Shown piece by piece: positions 54,345-62,645 of a stretch of DNA of 64,000 nt (the first letter of the stretch is position 1; every line of letters begins with the position of its first letter). Location of the stretch: assembly GCF_017353185.1 (NCBI RefSeq), contig NZ_JAFMYV010000001.1:310001-374000 (forward strand), written 5' to 3'. This stretch comes from Fibrella rubiginis (lineage in GTDB: Bacteria > Bacteroidota > Bacteroidia > Cytophagales > Spirosomataceae). Both the position numbers and the translations under genes were made by a program. The notes beneath the pieces were generated by a model. That model did not search any database. It worked only from the letters and a program-made list of their open reading frames with translations, and was not told where the DNA came from.

Positions 54345-55172
54345 ATGACCTGCCAGACCTGTGGTAACCCACATCAGGAGCATTTTTGCCCCAACTGCGG
54401 TGAGAAACGCCACGACCCACATAGCCTGTCGCTGAAACATGTGGTGGAAGAATCACTCGAAAGCTTCACTCATGCCGACCATAACCTGCTCCGAACGGTT
54501 CGGGCGGTACTGTTGCAGCCCGGAAAATTGCCCGCCGAGTACGTAGCAGGCCGACGGATACGGTACATGAAGCCGCTCGGATTTTTTCTGGTAGTTAACC
54601 TGGTATTTTTTCTGCTATCGTCTACAAACGTGTTCAATCAGCCGTTGAGCAGTTTCCTGACGTACTCGCCCTATATTGAATTCGGCACGAATAAAACGGT
54701 GAACCACCTGCTCACAGAACGGCACGAAACATTACTGACTTATACGCCTCGCTTTAATGCTGCCATGACGAGCAGTTCAAAAGGTTTTCTGGTACTGCTA
54801 ATCCCATTGTACGCGCTTGTTTTTAGCTTAATTTTTGTCACTGCCCGGCGTACGTTTATTGAACACCTCCTTTTTGCGACCTACTTTATGGCTTTCATGC
54901 TGTTGTACATGCTGGTGGTAACGTTTCTTGTCGCTATGCCTATTCAGCACTTTATGGGTATCCAGGCCTGGGTCAGATACGGCGACGGGTTGGTATCGTT
55001 CATTATTCTGTTCGCATTAGCTATATACTTGTTTATTGCCTTCCGTCGATTTTATCGAACGGGTGTTGTATGGTCACTGCTGGCGGCAATGTTGAGCAGC
55101 GTCACACTGGCGGTACTTGTGTTTGCTTACCGAATGGTCCTGTTTTATAAAATTGTTTACGCAGGTCACTAG
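54345..55172 (+). CDS. DUF3667 membrane protein with N-terminal zinc-ribbon
   Basis: A 275-residue protein with a treble-clef-like N-terminus C-Q-T-C-G and C-P-N-C-G-E (Cys pairs), then K-H-V-V-E-E-S and R-T-V-R-A-V-L-L-Q-P-G, followed by about five membrane helices. This is the DUF3667 layout common in Bacteroidota; function unknown. ATG 54345 starts right at the zinc-ribbon. The frame is open further upstream without conserved features. Confidence 0.85.
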   Translation: MTCQTCGNPHQEHFCPNCGEKRHDPHSLSLKHVVEESLESFTHADHNLLRTVRAVLLQPGKLPAEYVAGRRIRYMKPLGFFLVVNLVFFLLSSTNVFNQPLSSFLTYSPYIEFGTNKTVNHLLTERHETLLTYTPRFNAAMTSSSKGFLVLLIPLYALVFSLIFVTARRTFIEHLLFATYFMAFMLLYMLVVTFLVAMPIQHFMGIQAWVRYGDGLVSFIILFALAIYLFIAFRRFYRTGVVWSLLAAMLSSVTLAVLVFAYRMVLFYKIVYAGH

Positions 55173-55332
55173 TGCTGAGGCGCACCAAACTCTGTTGAGT
55201 TTATAGATTTAGCGATCTGACGGTCAGCGGGTTAAGTTATAACGTGCTGCGAATTGCACCGTTTTGTGTGGCCGATTTCTTCCGTATCGTTGGCACAGCT
55301 ACTTTATCTCCCGCTTCTTTCAGCCGATGATC

Positions 55333-55836
55333 CTACGCCCCCAGATAATCGGGTGGGTACACTTTCTGCCCATGTTTTTCGGCAATGGCCTGTATTCGTT
55401 TCATGTCATCCGGACCCATGGGTGGGGGTGGCAAAAACGTACCTGAGGCCACGGGCTGACCTATTTCCTGAAACATGGCCTCTAGCCCGGCGGGAACAAC
55501 AACGCACCACAAATGGGCCACTTCGCCCGATTTATTTTTGAAGCGATGTACAATACCACCCAACGGAATATTGACGAATGCTCCTTTGCGGGCCACGTAG
55601 GTTTCGTGCTCTGTTTTTACTTCCACTTCGCCGTCCAAGACATAAAATGATTCCTGAAAATCGGGGTGCGCGTGAGGACCGGGGCCGCCGTTGGGTGGAA
55701 CCAGCATGTCGATGACGGCATAGGCGCCGTCGGTTTGTTCACCCGTAATAACAAGGCGATACGTATCGCCCACAACCGATAGGTACTGGCCCTGTTCGGC
55801 ACTGGTTGTAGTTAGTTTCTCCTGATCCATAATCAT
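55333..55836 (-). CDS. Cupin-domain protein
   Basis: A 167-residue single cupin barrel. The first motif G-P-H-A-H-P-D-F-Q-E-S-F-Y-V-L-D-G gives the HxH...E metal ligands, and the second motif region is I-P-L-G-G-I-V-H-R-F. The C-terminal 40 residues are an extra tail with P-P-P-P-M-G-P-D-D. Likely a small metal enzyme or binding protein; substrate unknown. Confidence 0.87.
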   Translation of the reverse strand: MIMDQEKLTTTSAEQGQYLSVVGDTYRLVITGEQTDGAYAVIDMLVPPNGGPGPHAHPDFQESFYVLDGEVEVKTEHETYVARKGAFVNIPLGGIVHRFKNKSGEVAHLWCVVVPAGLEAMFQEIGQPVASGTFLPPPPMGPDDMKRIQAIAEKHGQKVYPPDYLGA

Positions 55837-56048
55837 TGATTAATTAGGCCAATCGTAAAACAGATGTCATCTGCCAGGTAGCGGTAAAACATTTGTATAC
55901 GGCTGAAGATGACTTTTTGCGACAATACCCGAATCTTACTGGGCACACCAACTGGCGTTTAGCTGTGGATTAATACCGATTGGATAACGCGGTAGGTGTT
56001 CTGGAAAGTAGGCTTTCAACTAGAACATCATGGCTTAACAATCCTATT

Positions 56049-56978
56049 ATGCTCCGTCTGCCCCCAGTCTCGCTGCTTGCTGTGCTTCTACTATTGCTCC
56101 ACTACCCTGTTCCGGCTCAGACCAGTACGGATAAAACCGACGCCAAGCTGACCCAAAAATTAACCGATGCCCTGCGGGGGTTCAAAGGCGATGCGGGCGT
56201 GTATGTGTTGAACCTGAAAACGGGTAAAACCGCGGCTATCAACGCCGACACGCTGTTTCCTACGGCCAGTACGGTCAAAATCCCGATTATGATTGGCCTT
56301 TTCGACCAGATTCAGAAAGGCAAAATTAGCTACGGGCAGGAGGTGGTCTATAGAGATTCCCTGCACTATGATGACGGCATTGTGGGATCGCTGAAAGACG
56401 GGGCCAAACTACCCTTGAGCGAAGTGGTCATGCTCATGGAAACCGTTTCCGACAATACGGGTAGCCTCTGGTGTCAGGCGCTGGCGGGTGGGGGCACAGC
56501 CATCAACGCCTGGCTCGATGCCAACGGCTTTCCGCAAACGCGGGTGAACTCGCGCACGCCGGGCCGACAGCCGTTTCAGAAACAATATGGCTGGGGCCAG
56601 ACCACCCCCCGCGAACTGGCCAGCCTGCTCCACTACATCCGGCAGGGCAAGGCCGTTAGCCCCGACGCCAGCGACCGCATGTACCGCAACCTGTGCCGTC
56701 AGTATTGGGACGGTGACGGCCTGTCGCAGCTACCCGCCGAGGTGAAAGTGGCCTGCAAAAACGGGGCTGTCAACCAGTCACGGTCGGAGGTGGCGCTGGT
56801 GCATGCCCCGCACGGCGACTATGTGTACTGCGTAATGACGAAAAATCAGAAAGACGAAAGCTGGACCCGCGCCAACGAAGGCTTCGCCCTGCTCCGCACC
56901 GTAGCTGCCGTTCTCTGGCAACATTTCGAACCTAAATCCACCTTCAAACCCGTGGCGGGCTATGAAAAATGGTGGTAA
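56049..56978 (+). CDS. Class A beta-lactamase-like serine hydrolase, omega-loop Glu not seen
   Basis: A 309-residue exported protein (signal peptide about 1-24, ending V-P-A-Q). Class A motifs: S74-T-V-K77 (SxxK), S134-D-N136 (SDN) and K237-N-G239 in place of KTG. The region after residue 155, where class A enzymes have RxEPxLN with the deacylating Glu, reads N-S-R-T-P-G-R-Q-P-F. The fold is therefore clear but hydrolysis of penicillins is doubtful; a DD-peptidase-like or other acyl-enzyme role is possible. ATG 56049 is set by the signal peptide. Confidence 0.85.
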   Translation: MLRLPPVSLLAVLLLLLHYPVPAQTSTDKTDAKLTQKLTDALRGFKGDAGVYVLNLKTGKTAAINADTLFPTASTVKIPIMIGLFDQIQKGKISYGQEVVYRDSLHYDDGIVGSLKDGAKLPLSEVVMLMETVSDNTGSLWCQALAGGGTAINAWLDANGFPQTRVNSRTPGRQPFQKQYGWGQTTPRELASLLHYIRQGKAVSPDASDRMYRNLCRQYWDGDGLSQLPAEVKVACKNGAVNQSRSEVALVHAPHGDYVYCVMTKNQKDESWTRANEGFALLRTVAAVLWQHFEPKSTFKPVAGYEKWW

Positions 56979-56982
56979 CCTT

Positions 56983-57088
56983 AAGGGGAGTTTCAGGTTT
57001 AATGTTTAATGTCTAAAGTTGCTTTGCGAACTACTGTATTGGGCGAAGCAACAGAAGACATTAAACATTAAACCTGGAACTCCCTTTT
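56983..57088. repeat. Imperfect hairpin with GCGAAGCAAC cap before photolyase
   Basis: GGTTTAATGTTTAATGTCT pairs perfectly with AGACATTAAACATTAAACC, with mismatches on either side. The cap is GTTGCTTTGC/GCGAAGCAAC and the outer end GGAGTTTC/GGAACTCC. It starts 4 nt after the upstream stop and ends just before the photolyase ATG (57089), so it would occlude the start region in RNA. Confidence 0.85.
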
Positions 57089-58396
57089 ATGCCTATCGCC
57101 ATTATGTGGCACCGGCGCGATTTGCGTCTGCACGACAATGCCGCCCTGTATTACGCCCTTAAGGCCGGACGGCCCGTGTTGCCCTTATTCATTTTCGATA
57201 AAGACATCCTCGACCACCTCGACGACAAACGCGACCGGCGGGTGGAGTTTATTTACAAATATGTGCTGAAGCTCCAGGACGAGCTTCAGCAGATGGGGTC
57301 GTCGCTCATTGTGCGGTATGGTCGGCCGCTGGAGGTGTTTCAGGATCTGGCAAAAGAATACGAGATCACCAACGTCTTCACCAACTACGATTACGAAACC
57401 TACGCCAAAGGCCGCGATGCCGAGGTAGCGGCGTTTTTGAAGACGGTTGGCGCGGGCTTTCATAGCTACAAAGACCAGACGTTGTTTGACCGTGACGAAG
57501 TACTCAGCGGCAGCGGCAAACCCTACACCGTCTTCGGACCGTATAGCCGAAACTGGCTTGGCAAGCTCGCCGACCCGTTTTACCTTAAATCGTACCCTAC
57601 GGAGAAATACTTCGACCGGCTGGAAAAAACGCAGCCGCTACCCATGGTTACGTTAACGGATATGGGTTTCGAGGGCCTGGGTGAGAATTTCCCGAAACCC
57701 ACCGTCGATGACGCGCTGCTGAAACAGTACCAGAAAATGCGCGACTACCCCGCCGAACGGGGTACGAGCGAGCTGGGTATTCACCTGCGGTTTGGCACCA
57801 TCAGCATCCGCGATCTGGCCCGACAGGCGCAGGAAACCAGTCCCACGTTTTTGAGCGAACTGTGCTGGCGCGACTTCTATTTTCAGGTGCTCGACCATTT
57901 TCCGCACGTAGAGCAGCATGCGTTCCGGCGGGAATATGACAACATCAAATTCCTCAACCGCCCCGAAGACATCGAACGCTGGGAGCAGGGAATGACCGGC
58001 TACCCGCTGGTTGATGCGGGTATGCGGCAACTAAACGAAACTGGCTGGATGCACAACCGCGTGCGGATGGTGGTGGCTAGTTTCTGCATCAAACACCTCC
58101 TTATCGACTGGCGTATCGGCGAGGCGTATTTCGCCAAAAAACTCCGCGACTATGACCTGGCGGCCAATAACGGCGGCTGGCAGTGGGCGGCGGGTTCCGG
58201 CACCGATGCCGCCCCCTATTTCCGCGTGTTTAACCCCACGGCCCAGGCCGAAAAATTCGACCCTAAAGGCGAATACATCCGCCGCTGGGTGCCCGAATAC
58301 AATAGCCTGGATTATCCTGCCCCCATCATCGACCACGCCTTCGCCCGGCAGCGTGTAGTGGAAATGTATAAGGAAGGGTTGAAGAAGGAAGATTAA
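57089..58396 (+). CDS. phrB: Deoxyribodipyrimidine photolyase (cryptochrome/photolyase family)
   Basis: A 435-residue flavoprotein that repairs UV-induced pyrimidine dimers. The N-terminal antenna domain starts I-M-W-H-R-R-D-L-R-L-H-D-N. The C-terminal FAD domain has E-L-C-W-R-D-F-Y, G-M-R-Q-L-N-E-T-G-W-M-H-N-R and N-N-G-G-W-Q-W-A-A-G-S-G-T-D-A, the class I photolyase signature. The stop codon (58394-58396) is inside the left arm of the following hairpin. Confidence 0.95.
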   Translation: MPIAIMWHRRDLRLHDNAALYYALKAGRPVLPLFIFDKDILDHLDDKRDRRVEFIYKYVLKLQDELQQMGSSLIVRYGRPLEVFQDLAKEYEITNVFTNYDYETYAKGRDAEVAAFLKTVGAGFHSYKDQTLFDRDEVLSGSGKPYTVFGPYSRNWLGKLADPFYLKSYPTEKYFDRLEKTQPLPMVTLTDMGFEGLGENFPKPTVDDALLKQYQKMRDYPAERGTSELGIHLRFGTISIRDLARQAQETSPTFLSELCWRDFYFQVLDHFPHVEQHAFRREYDNIKFLNRPEDIERWEQGMTGYPLVDAGMRQLNETGWMHNRVRMVVASFCIKHLLIDWRIGEAYFAKKLRDYDLAANNGGWQWAAGSGTDAAPYFRVFNPTAQAEKFDPKGEYIRRWVPEYNSLDYPAPIIDHAFARQRVVEMYKEGLKKED

Positions 58397-58496
58397 TGTA
58401 GAATGCATAATGTACAATGAATAATGGCTTCGCGCTGTAACAGACTGTTTGCGAAGCCATTATTCATTGTACATTATGCATTCTACATTAATCTTC
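58388..58496. repeat. Perfect 46-bp inverted repeat containing the photolyase stop codon
   Basis: Arms 58388-58433 and 58451-58496 are exactly complementary (46 of 46); the loop is 17 nt. Words of the AATGTACAATG dialect; cap GGCTTCGC/GCGAAGCC. The last codons of the photolyase (Glu-Asp-stop) are the first nine bases of the left arm. Confidence 0.97.
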
Positions 58497-58556
58497 TCCC
58501 TCCCGTGCAACGTTCCCTTCCCCACTGCGTCTTTGCTGCACTGATGATCTAAACCA

Positions 58557-59174
58557 ATGGCCCCTAACCCGGCAACCGGCAGTGTAGCGGCTGGCGAGGA
58601 AATGGCCGAACCCCGCTTGGCACCTATACTGCCTCTGGACCCTGTTCCTGAACTCGTTGCGCGGTGCCTGCTTGGCGACCGGCGGGCGCAGTATGACCTG
58701 TATAAACGCTATGCCAAAGCCATGTATAACGTTTGCAAACGGATTGTGGGGCATGATGCCGAAGCTGAAGATGTGTTGCAGGATGCCTTTATCGACGCCT
58801 TTGGCAACCTGCACCGCTTCCGGGGCGACAGCACGTTTGGAGCCTGGCTTAAGCAGATTGTGGTAAACCGGGCGGTAGGTTGCCTCCGGGCACGACGGCT
58901 ACCCCTGGTATCAACAGAAGTGCTTGACAATGAATCGGTTGATCGGGCCGATGATGTGTTGGGTATCGACGAAGAGCAGGTGCAGTATGATGTAGAACAA
59001 GTTCGGCAAGCGGTGGCCCGCCTGCCCGATGGCTACCGCGTGGTGCTGACGCTTTATCTGTTTGAAGGCTATGACCATGACGAAATTGGCCAGATCCTCA
59101 ACATCAGCGAATCAACGTCCCGGTCGCAATACCTGCGGGCGAAACGGAAATTAATTAGCGTAATTAATGAGTAG
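58557..59174 (+). CDS. ECF-family RNA polymerase sigma factor
   Basis: A 205-residue sigma factor. Region 2 (about 38-110: A-E-A-E-D-V-L-Q-D-A-F-I-D-A-F, G-A-W-L-K-Q-I-V-V-N) and region 4 (about 145-200: L-P-D-G-Y-R-V-V-L-T-L-Y-L-F-E-G-Y-D-H-D-E-I) are clear. An extra N-terminal 30 residues are Pro/Ala-rich. First gene of a three-gene set with an anti-sigma-like protein and an adhesin-like protein. Its stop codon is in the hairpin that follows. Confidence 0.93.
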   Translation: MAPNPATGSVAAGEEMAEPRLAPILPLDPVPELVARCLLGDRRAQYDLYKRYAKAMYNVCKRIVGHDAEAEDVLQDAFIDAFGNLHRFRGDSTFGAWLKQIVVNRAVGCLRARRLPLVSTEVLDNESVDRADDVLGIDEEQVQYDVEQVRQAVARLPDGYRVVLTLYLFEGYDHDEIGQILNISESTSRSQYLRAKRKLISVINE

Positions 59175-59241
59175 CCCCCTGGCCTCCGAAGGGGAAACCT
59201 GCTTACGCAAGCAGCTTCCTCCTTTGGGGGCTACGGGCTAC
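59171..59241. repeat. AGCCCCC-type hairpin between sigma and partner gene
   Basis: GTAGCCCCC (59171-59179) pairs with GGGGGCTAC (59226-59234), with CTGCTT/AAGCAG near the loop and partial pairing between. The left arm contains the sigma gene's stop codon (59172-59174). The motif AGCCCCCTGGCCTCCGAAGG differs from the other dialects. It is inside the sigma-anti-sigma unit, 11 nt before the next ATG. Confidence 0.75.
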
Positions 59242-59251
59242 TAATCCAACA

Positions 59252-59839
59252 ATGTCTCTCGAAAACTTCATACGCGAACACCGCGACGAATTTGATCAGG
59301 ATGCCCCTACCGATGCTGTCTGGCAACGGCTGGCTGCGCAGTTACCGGGATCACCAACGGTTGATCGTACGGCCGAAACCGTCAAACCTACGCTGGGAAG
59401 GCCCTTTTTGGCTGTACAAAAAAGTAACAGCATAGCCGGGCGGTGGTGGGCGGTGGCGGCTTCGGTAGCGTTGCTGCTGGGCGTGTTGTGGTGGGTAAAT
59501 GCCCGTTATGACCTGGCCGAACAGCCCGAAGTGGTGGCCGTTAGCCCCACCTACGCCAAAGAGGTGGCCCAGTATGCCAGCATGATCGACGATAAACGGG
59601 CCGAACTACAGCAGCTTACGCAGAGCAACCCGGCCCTGTATCAGCAGTTTGCCAATGATCTTGACCGTCTCGAAGCCAGCTATTCGAGCCTGAAAAAAGA
59701 CCTGCCCGAAACGCCCAACCAGGAGATACTGATCCAGGCTATGATCCAGAACCTGCAACTTCAGATCGACCTGCTCAACGAGCAATTGCGTGTTATCCAG
59801 CGCATGAAACAACAAAACACCACCCATGAAACGGTTTAG
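59252..59839 (+). CDS. Putative membrane anti-sigma factor
   Basis: A 195-residue single-pass protein: short acidic cytoplasmic N-terminus (about 1-60, with F-D-Q-D-A-P-T-D-A-V-W-Q-R-L), membrane helix at about 65-82 (W-W-A-V-A-A-S-V-A-L-L-L-G-V) and a long helical/coiled-coil periplasmic part (about 105-188). Position after the ECF sigma gene and topology suggest sigma control. It overlaps the next gene by 14 nt. Confidence 0.78.
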   Translation: MSLENFIREHRDEFDQDAPTDAVWQRLAAQLPGSPTVDRTAETVKPTLGRPFLAVQKSNSIAGRWWAVAASVALLLGVLWWVNARYDLAEQPEVVAVSPTYAKEVAQYASMIDDKRAELQQLTQSNPALYQQFANDLDRLEASYSSLKKDLPETPNQEILIQAMIQNLQLQIDLLNEQLRVIQRMKQQNTTHETV

Positions 59840-60953
59840 CCTTTCCCTCATCAGCGGTTGTCTGCTGTCCGCAACCAGCCCAATCGGCCTGGCCCAAACG
59901 CTCGATTCGCTCATCTTCACTAACCAGACGGGAGGTATGACCATCCGACCGGCGCGGGTTGAGCGCTGGACGCCCCAGCCCGACGACCGTACCGAACTGC
60001 ACCGAACCATTGTGAAATCATACACCGTCACGGCAAAAGATGCCCTCTCGGTAGACAATCACTTCGGCGACGTGACCGTGACGCTGTGGGAACGCAACGA
60101 AATGCGCGTCGAGGTGGCCGTTACGTCCTCGTCTGACAAGCCCGAACGCGCCCGCAAAGTGCTGGACGCCGTAACTATTGATGAGCAACGCAAAGACGAC
60201 ACCTTCAGCTTCAAAACGATTATTGCCGACGGCTTCGACGGGGGCTGGAAAAAAGGCGACCGGCAGAACTACCTGCGGGTCGACTATCGTATTTCTATGC
60301 CGAAAGCCAACCGCCTGGCCATTAAAAACAGCTTTGGCAACACCACTATTCCTAATTTCTGGGCGCCGCTTTCGCTGTCATCGAAATTTGGGAATGTTTA
60401 CGGCGCCGATTTTAATAACCCCAACACCCGCATTCAGGCCGAATTTGGCAATGTCTCTATCCGCGATATTCAGAACGGCACGCTCACCATGTCGTTTGGT
60501 GATATCGACATCAATTCGGGCAACGTATTGTCTATTGTGCAGGATTATGGCAAGCTGAAAATTGGTGAAACCAACCAGGTCGATGCCCGGATGAGCTACG
60601 CCGATGCCAGCATTGGGCTGATTCGGCAGTCGGCCAAACTACGTCTGAACTACGCCCGGCGGTTTTTGCTGGGGCAGGTGGGCGCGTCGGCTAACAAAAT
60701 TGACGTAGAAGCCAATTACTCAACGGTGGCCATGCCCGTGCAGAACGAGTCGAACGGCAACTTCGATATTACCGTTACGCACGGGGGCTTTAGTTATCCC
60801 AACCTGCCCTCGTTTCGGCTCACCACGCCACCTTCGCCGCCAAGCCTGCCCCGCCGCCCCAGTCAAACCCGTCAGTATATTGGGCAATTTGGCACGGGTG
60901 GGGGGCCTCACATACGGGTGGTGGCAACCTATGGCGACGTTCGGTTCAAATAA
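59826..60953 (+). CDS. Exported DUF4097-like repetitive beta protein
   Basis: A 375-residue protein with a signal peptide (about 1-23, ending G-L-A-Q). The body has repeated short strands with Asn/Gly turns (N-H-F-G-D-V-T-V, N-S-F-G-N-T-T-I, A-E-F-G-N-V-S-I, M-S-F-G-D-I-D-I), each about 20-25 residues apart, giving a right-handed beta-helix-like or DUF4097/adhesin pattern. A Pro-rich segment lies near 325-345. Co-translated with the anti-sigma-like gene (14-nt overlap); probably an envelope component reporting to or controlled by the sigma factor. Confidence 0.75.
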   Translation: MKRFSLSLISGCLLSATSPIGLAQTLDSLIFTNQTGGMTIRPARVERWTPQPDDRTELHRTIVKSYTVTAKDALSVDNHFGDVTVTLWERNEMRVEVAVTSSSDKPERARKVLDAVTIDEQRKDDTFSFKTIIADGFDGGWKKGDRQNYLRVDYRISMPKANRLAIKNSFGNTTIPNFWAPLSLSSKFGNVYGADFNNPNTRIQAEFGNVSIRDIQNGTLTMSFGDIDINSGNVLSIVQDYGKLKIGETNQVDARMSYADASIGLIRQSAKLRLNYARRFLLGQVGASANKIDVEANYSTVAMPVQNESNGNFDITVTHGGFSYPNLPSFRLTTPPSPPSLPRRPSQTRQYIGQFGTGGGPHIRVVATYGDVRFK

Positions 60954-61002
60954 AAGTTGGTCCTTTCCGAGTGAACCGATAGGGTTTGGTGTAGGGTAAA
61001 TT

Positions 61003-61010
61003 TATCTTTG
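61003..61010 (+). promoter_or_regulatory. Predicted -7 element of glmM
   Basis: TATCTTTG is an exact TAnnTTTG match. TTTG at 60985-60988 is only 14 nt upstream, short for a -33 element. The expected leader is about 108 nt and contains the hairpin at 61039-61092. Confidence 0.45.
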
Positions 61011-61038
61011 TAGCAGACTCAAAGTTGTGTGTTGGTTT

Positions 61039-61092
61039 GTCTGTTTGTGGGTTTGTTGGTCCTTGTAATTACAGACAAACTCACAAACAGAC
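61039..61092. repeat. 18-bp hairpin in the glmM leader
   Basis: Arms 61039-61056 and 61075-61092 pair at 17 of 18 positions around an 18-nt loop. The words are GTCTGTTTGTGGGTTTGT, similar to the loose outer arm at 45050-45075. Unlike the others it sits well after the preceding stop codon (60953) and upstream of a start. Confidence 0.75.
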
Positions 61093-61123
61093 AGATCAGC
61101 ATATACCTGTTACACCCAAACAC

Positions 61124-62536
61124 GTGGCTTTAATTAAATCGATTTCCGGTATCCGGGGTACTATTGGCGGACAGAGTGGTGAGGGATTGACCCCGCTTGA
61201 TGTAGTGAAATTTACGGCCGCGTTTGGTCAGTGGCTGCTGTCGCGGCAATCCCAGAAAAGCGGTCCGCATACCGTGGTTATCGGGCGCGACGGGCGGCTA
61301 TCGGGACCGATGGTCTCACAACTGGTGGCTGCCACGCTTCAGGGCCTGGGTATCAATGTGCTCGATCTGGGCCTCTCAACAACGCCCACCGTTGAACTGG
61401 CCGTACCCGGCGAAAACGCTATTGGCGGCATTATTCTCACCGCGAGCCACAACCCCATTCAGTGGAATGCCCTGAAACTGCTGGCCGAAACCGGCGAATT
61501 TATTTCGGCCGACGACGGGGCTGCCGTACTCGACATTGCTGAGCGCGAGGCGTTTACCTTTGCCGATGTGCGCAAGCTGGGCCAGTATCGCACGGATGAT
61601 ACCTGGCTGCAAAAACACGTTGACGCCGTAGTGGCGCTTCCCCTGGTTAATCGTGACGCCATTGCCAACCGCAACTTCCGCGTGGTGGTCGACGCCGTCA
61701 ACTCAACCGGAGGCATTGTGGTGCCCATGTTGCTGGAAGCCCTCGGTGTTGAGCAGATCACCAAGCTACACTGCAACCCCACCGGCAACTTCGCCCACAA
61801 CCCCGAACCCCTGCCCGAAAACCTCACCGATATTCTGGCCGTTACCAAGCGCGACGACCAGGACCTCGGCATTGTGGTTGATCCCGACGTAGACCGGCTG
61901 GCCCTCATCTGCGAAGACGGCTCACCGTTTGGTGAAGAGTACACGCTGGTGGCCGTGGCTGATTATGTGCTCAAGCAAAGCCCTGGCACCAACAAAAACA
62001 CCGTCTCCAACCTGTCGAGCACCGTGGCCCTGCGCGACATAACCCAGAAACACGGCGGTCAGTATTTTGCCTCGGCGGTGGGCGAAGTAAACGTGGTCGA
62101 GATGATGAAAGCCCAAAACGCGCTCATTGGAGGCGAAGGAAACGGCGGCATCATCTTCCCTGAACTGCACTATGGCCGCGATGCGCTCGTAGGTATTGCC
62201 CTATTCCTGAGTCACTTGGCTACCTTCGGTAAGTCGGCCTCTATCCTGCGCCGGACGTACCCCAGCTATTATATTTCCAAGAATAAGATTGAGCTAACGC
62301 CCAATATCGACGTAGACGCAGTGCTGGAGGGTATCCGGGCGAAGTATGCCAAAAACCCTGTCAACACCATTGATGGTGTGAAAATCGAGTTCGACAAGGA
62401 ATGGGTTCACCTACGCAAATCGAACACCGAACCGATCATCCGTATCTACTGCGAGTCAGACACCCTCTCCACCGCCGATTACCTGGCCAACAAAATCATC
62501 TCCGATATTCGGGAAGTGATCGCTGATAAAAAATAA
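61124..62536 (+). CDS. glmM: Phosphoglucosamine mutase (alpha-D-phosphohexomutase family)
   Basis: A 470-residue enzyme converting glucosamine-6-P to glucosamine-1-P for UDP-GlcNAc synthesis. It begins I-K-S-I-S-G-I-R-G-T-I-G-G. The phosphoserine is S108 in T-A-S-H-N-P, the metal loop D253-P-D-V-D257-R, the sugar loop G-E-G-N-G-G, and the phosphate-binding end S-N-T-E-P-I-I-R-I. GTG 61124 is the likely start because the upstream frame runs through the repeat hairpin. A phosphoglucomutase or phosphomannomutase role cannot be excluded by sequence. Confidence 0.88.
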   Translation: MALIKSISGIRGTIGGQSGEGLTPLDVVKFTAAFGQWLLSRQSQKSGPHTVVIGRDGRLSGPMVSQLVAATLQGLGINVLDLGLSTTPTVELAVPGENAIGGIILTASHNPIQWNALKLLAETGEFISADDGAAVLDIAEREAFTFADVRKLGQYRTDDTWLQKHVDAVVALPLVNRDAIANRNFRVVVDAVNSTGGIVVPMLLEALGVEQITKLHCNPTGNFAHNPEPLPENLTDILAVTKRDDQDLGIVVDPDVDRLALICEDGSPFGEEYTLVAVADYVLKQSPGTNKNTVSNLSSTVALRDITQKHGGQYFASAVGEVNVVEMMKAQNALIGGEGNGGIIFPELHYGRDALVGIALFLSHLATFGKSASILRRTYPSYYISKNKIELTPNIDVDAVLEGIRAKYAKNPVNTIDGVKIEFDKEWVHLRKSNTEPIIRIYCESDTLSTADYLANKIISDIREVIADKK

Positions 62537-62545
62537 CAGTTAAGT

Positions 62546-62632
62546 TCAACGTTTAAAGTCCAATGTCTGAAGTTGCTCCGCACGAGTATTGCGGACGCGA
62601 AGCAACTTTAAACATTGGACTTTAAACGTTGA
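62546..62632. repeat. 36-bp hairpin with GCGAAGCAAC cap before the POT transporter gene
   Basis: Arms 62546-62581 and 62597-62632 match at about 33 of 36 positions around a 15-nt loop. Words TCAACGTTTAAAGTCCAATG and cap AAGTTGCTCCGC/GCGAAGCAACTT. It starts 9 nt after the glmM stop and ends 13 nt before the next ATG. Confidence 0.92.
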
Positions 62633-62645
62633 CCCCCTTTCTCCC

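Noticed and set aside
61025..61123. Upstream extension of glmM from a TTG
   Set aside because: The added residues (Cys/Gln/Thr-rich) are a translation of the leader hairpin. Family members start at the I-K-S-I-S-G-I-R-G stretch.
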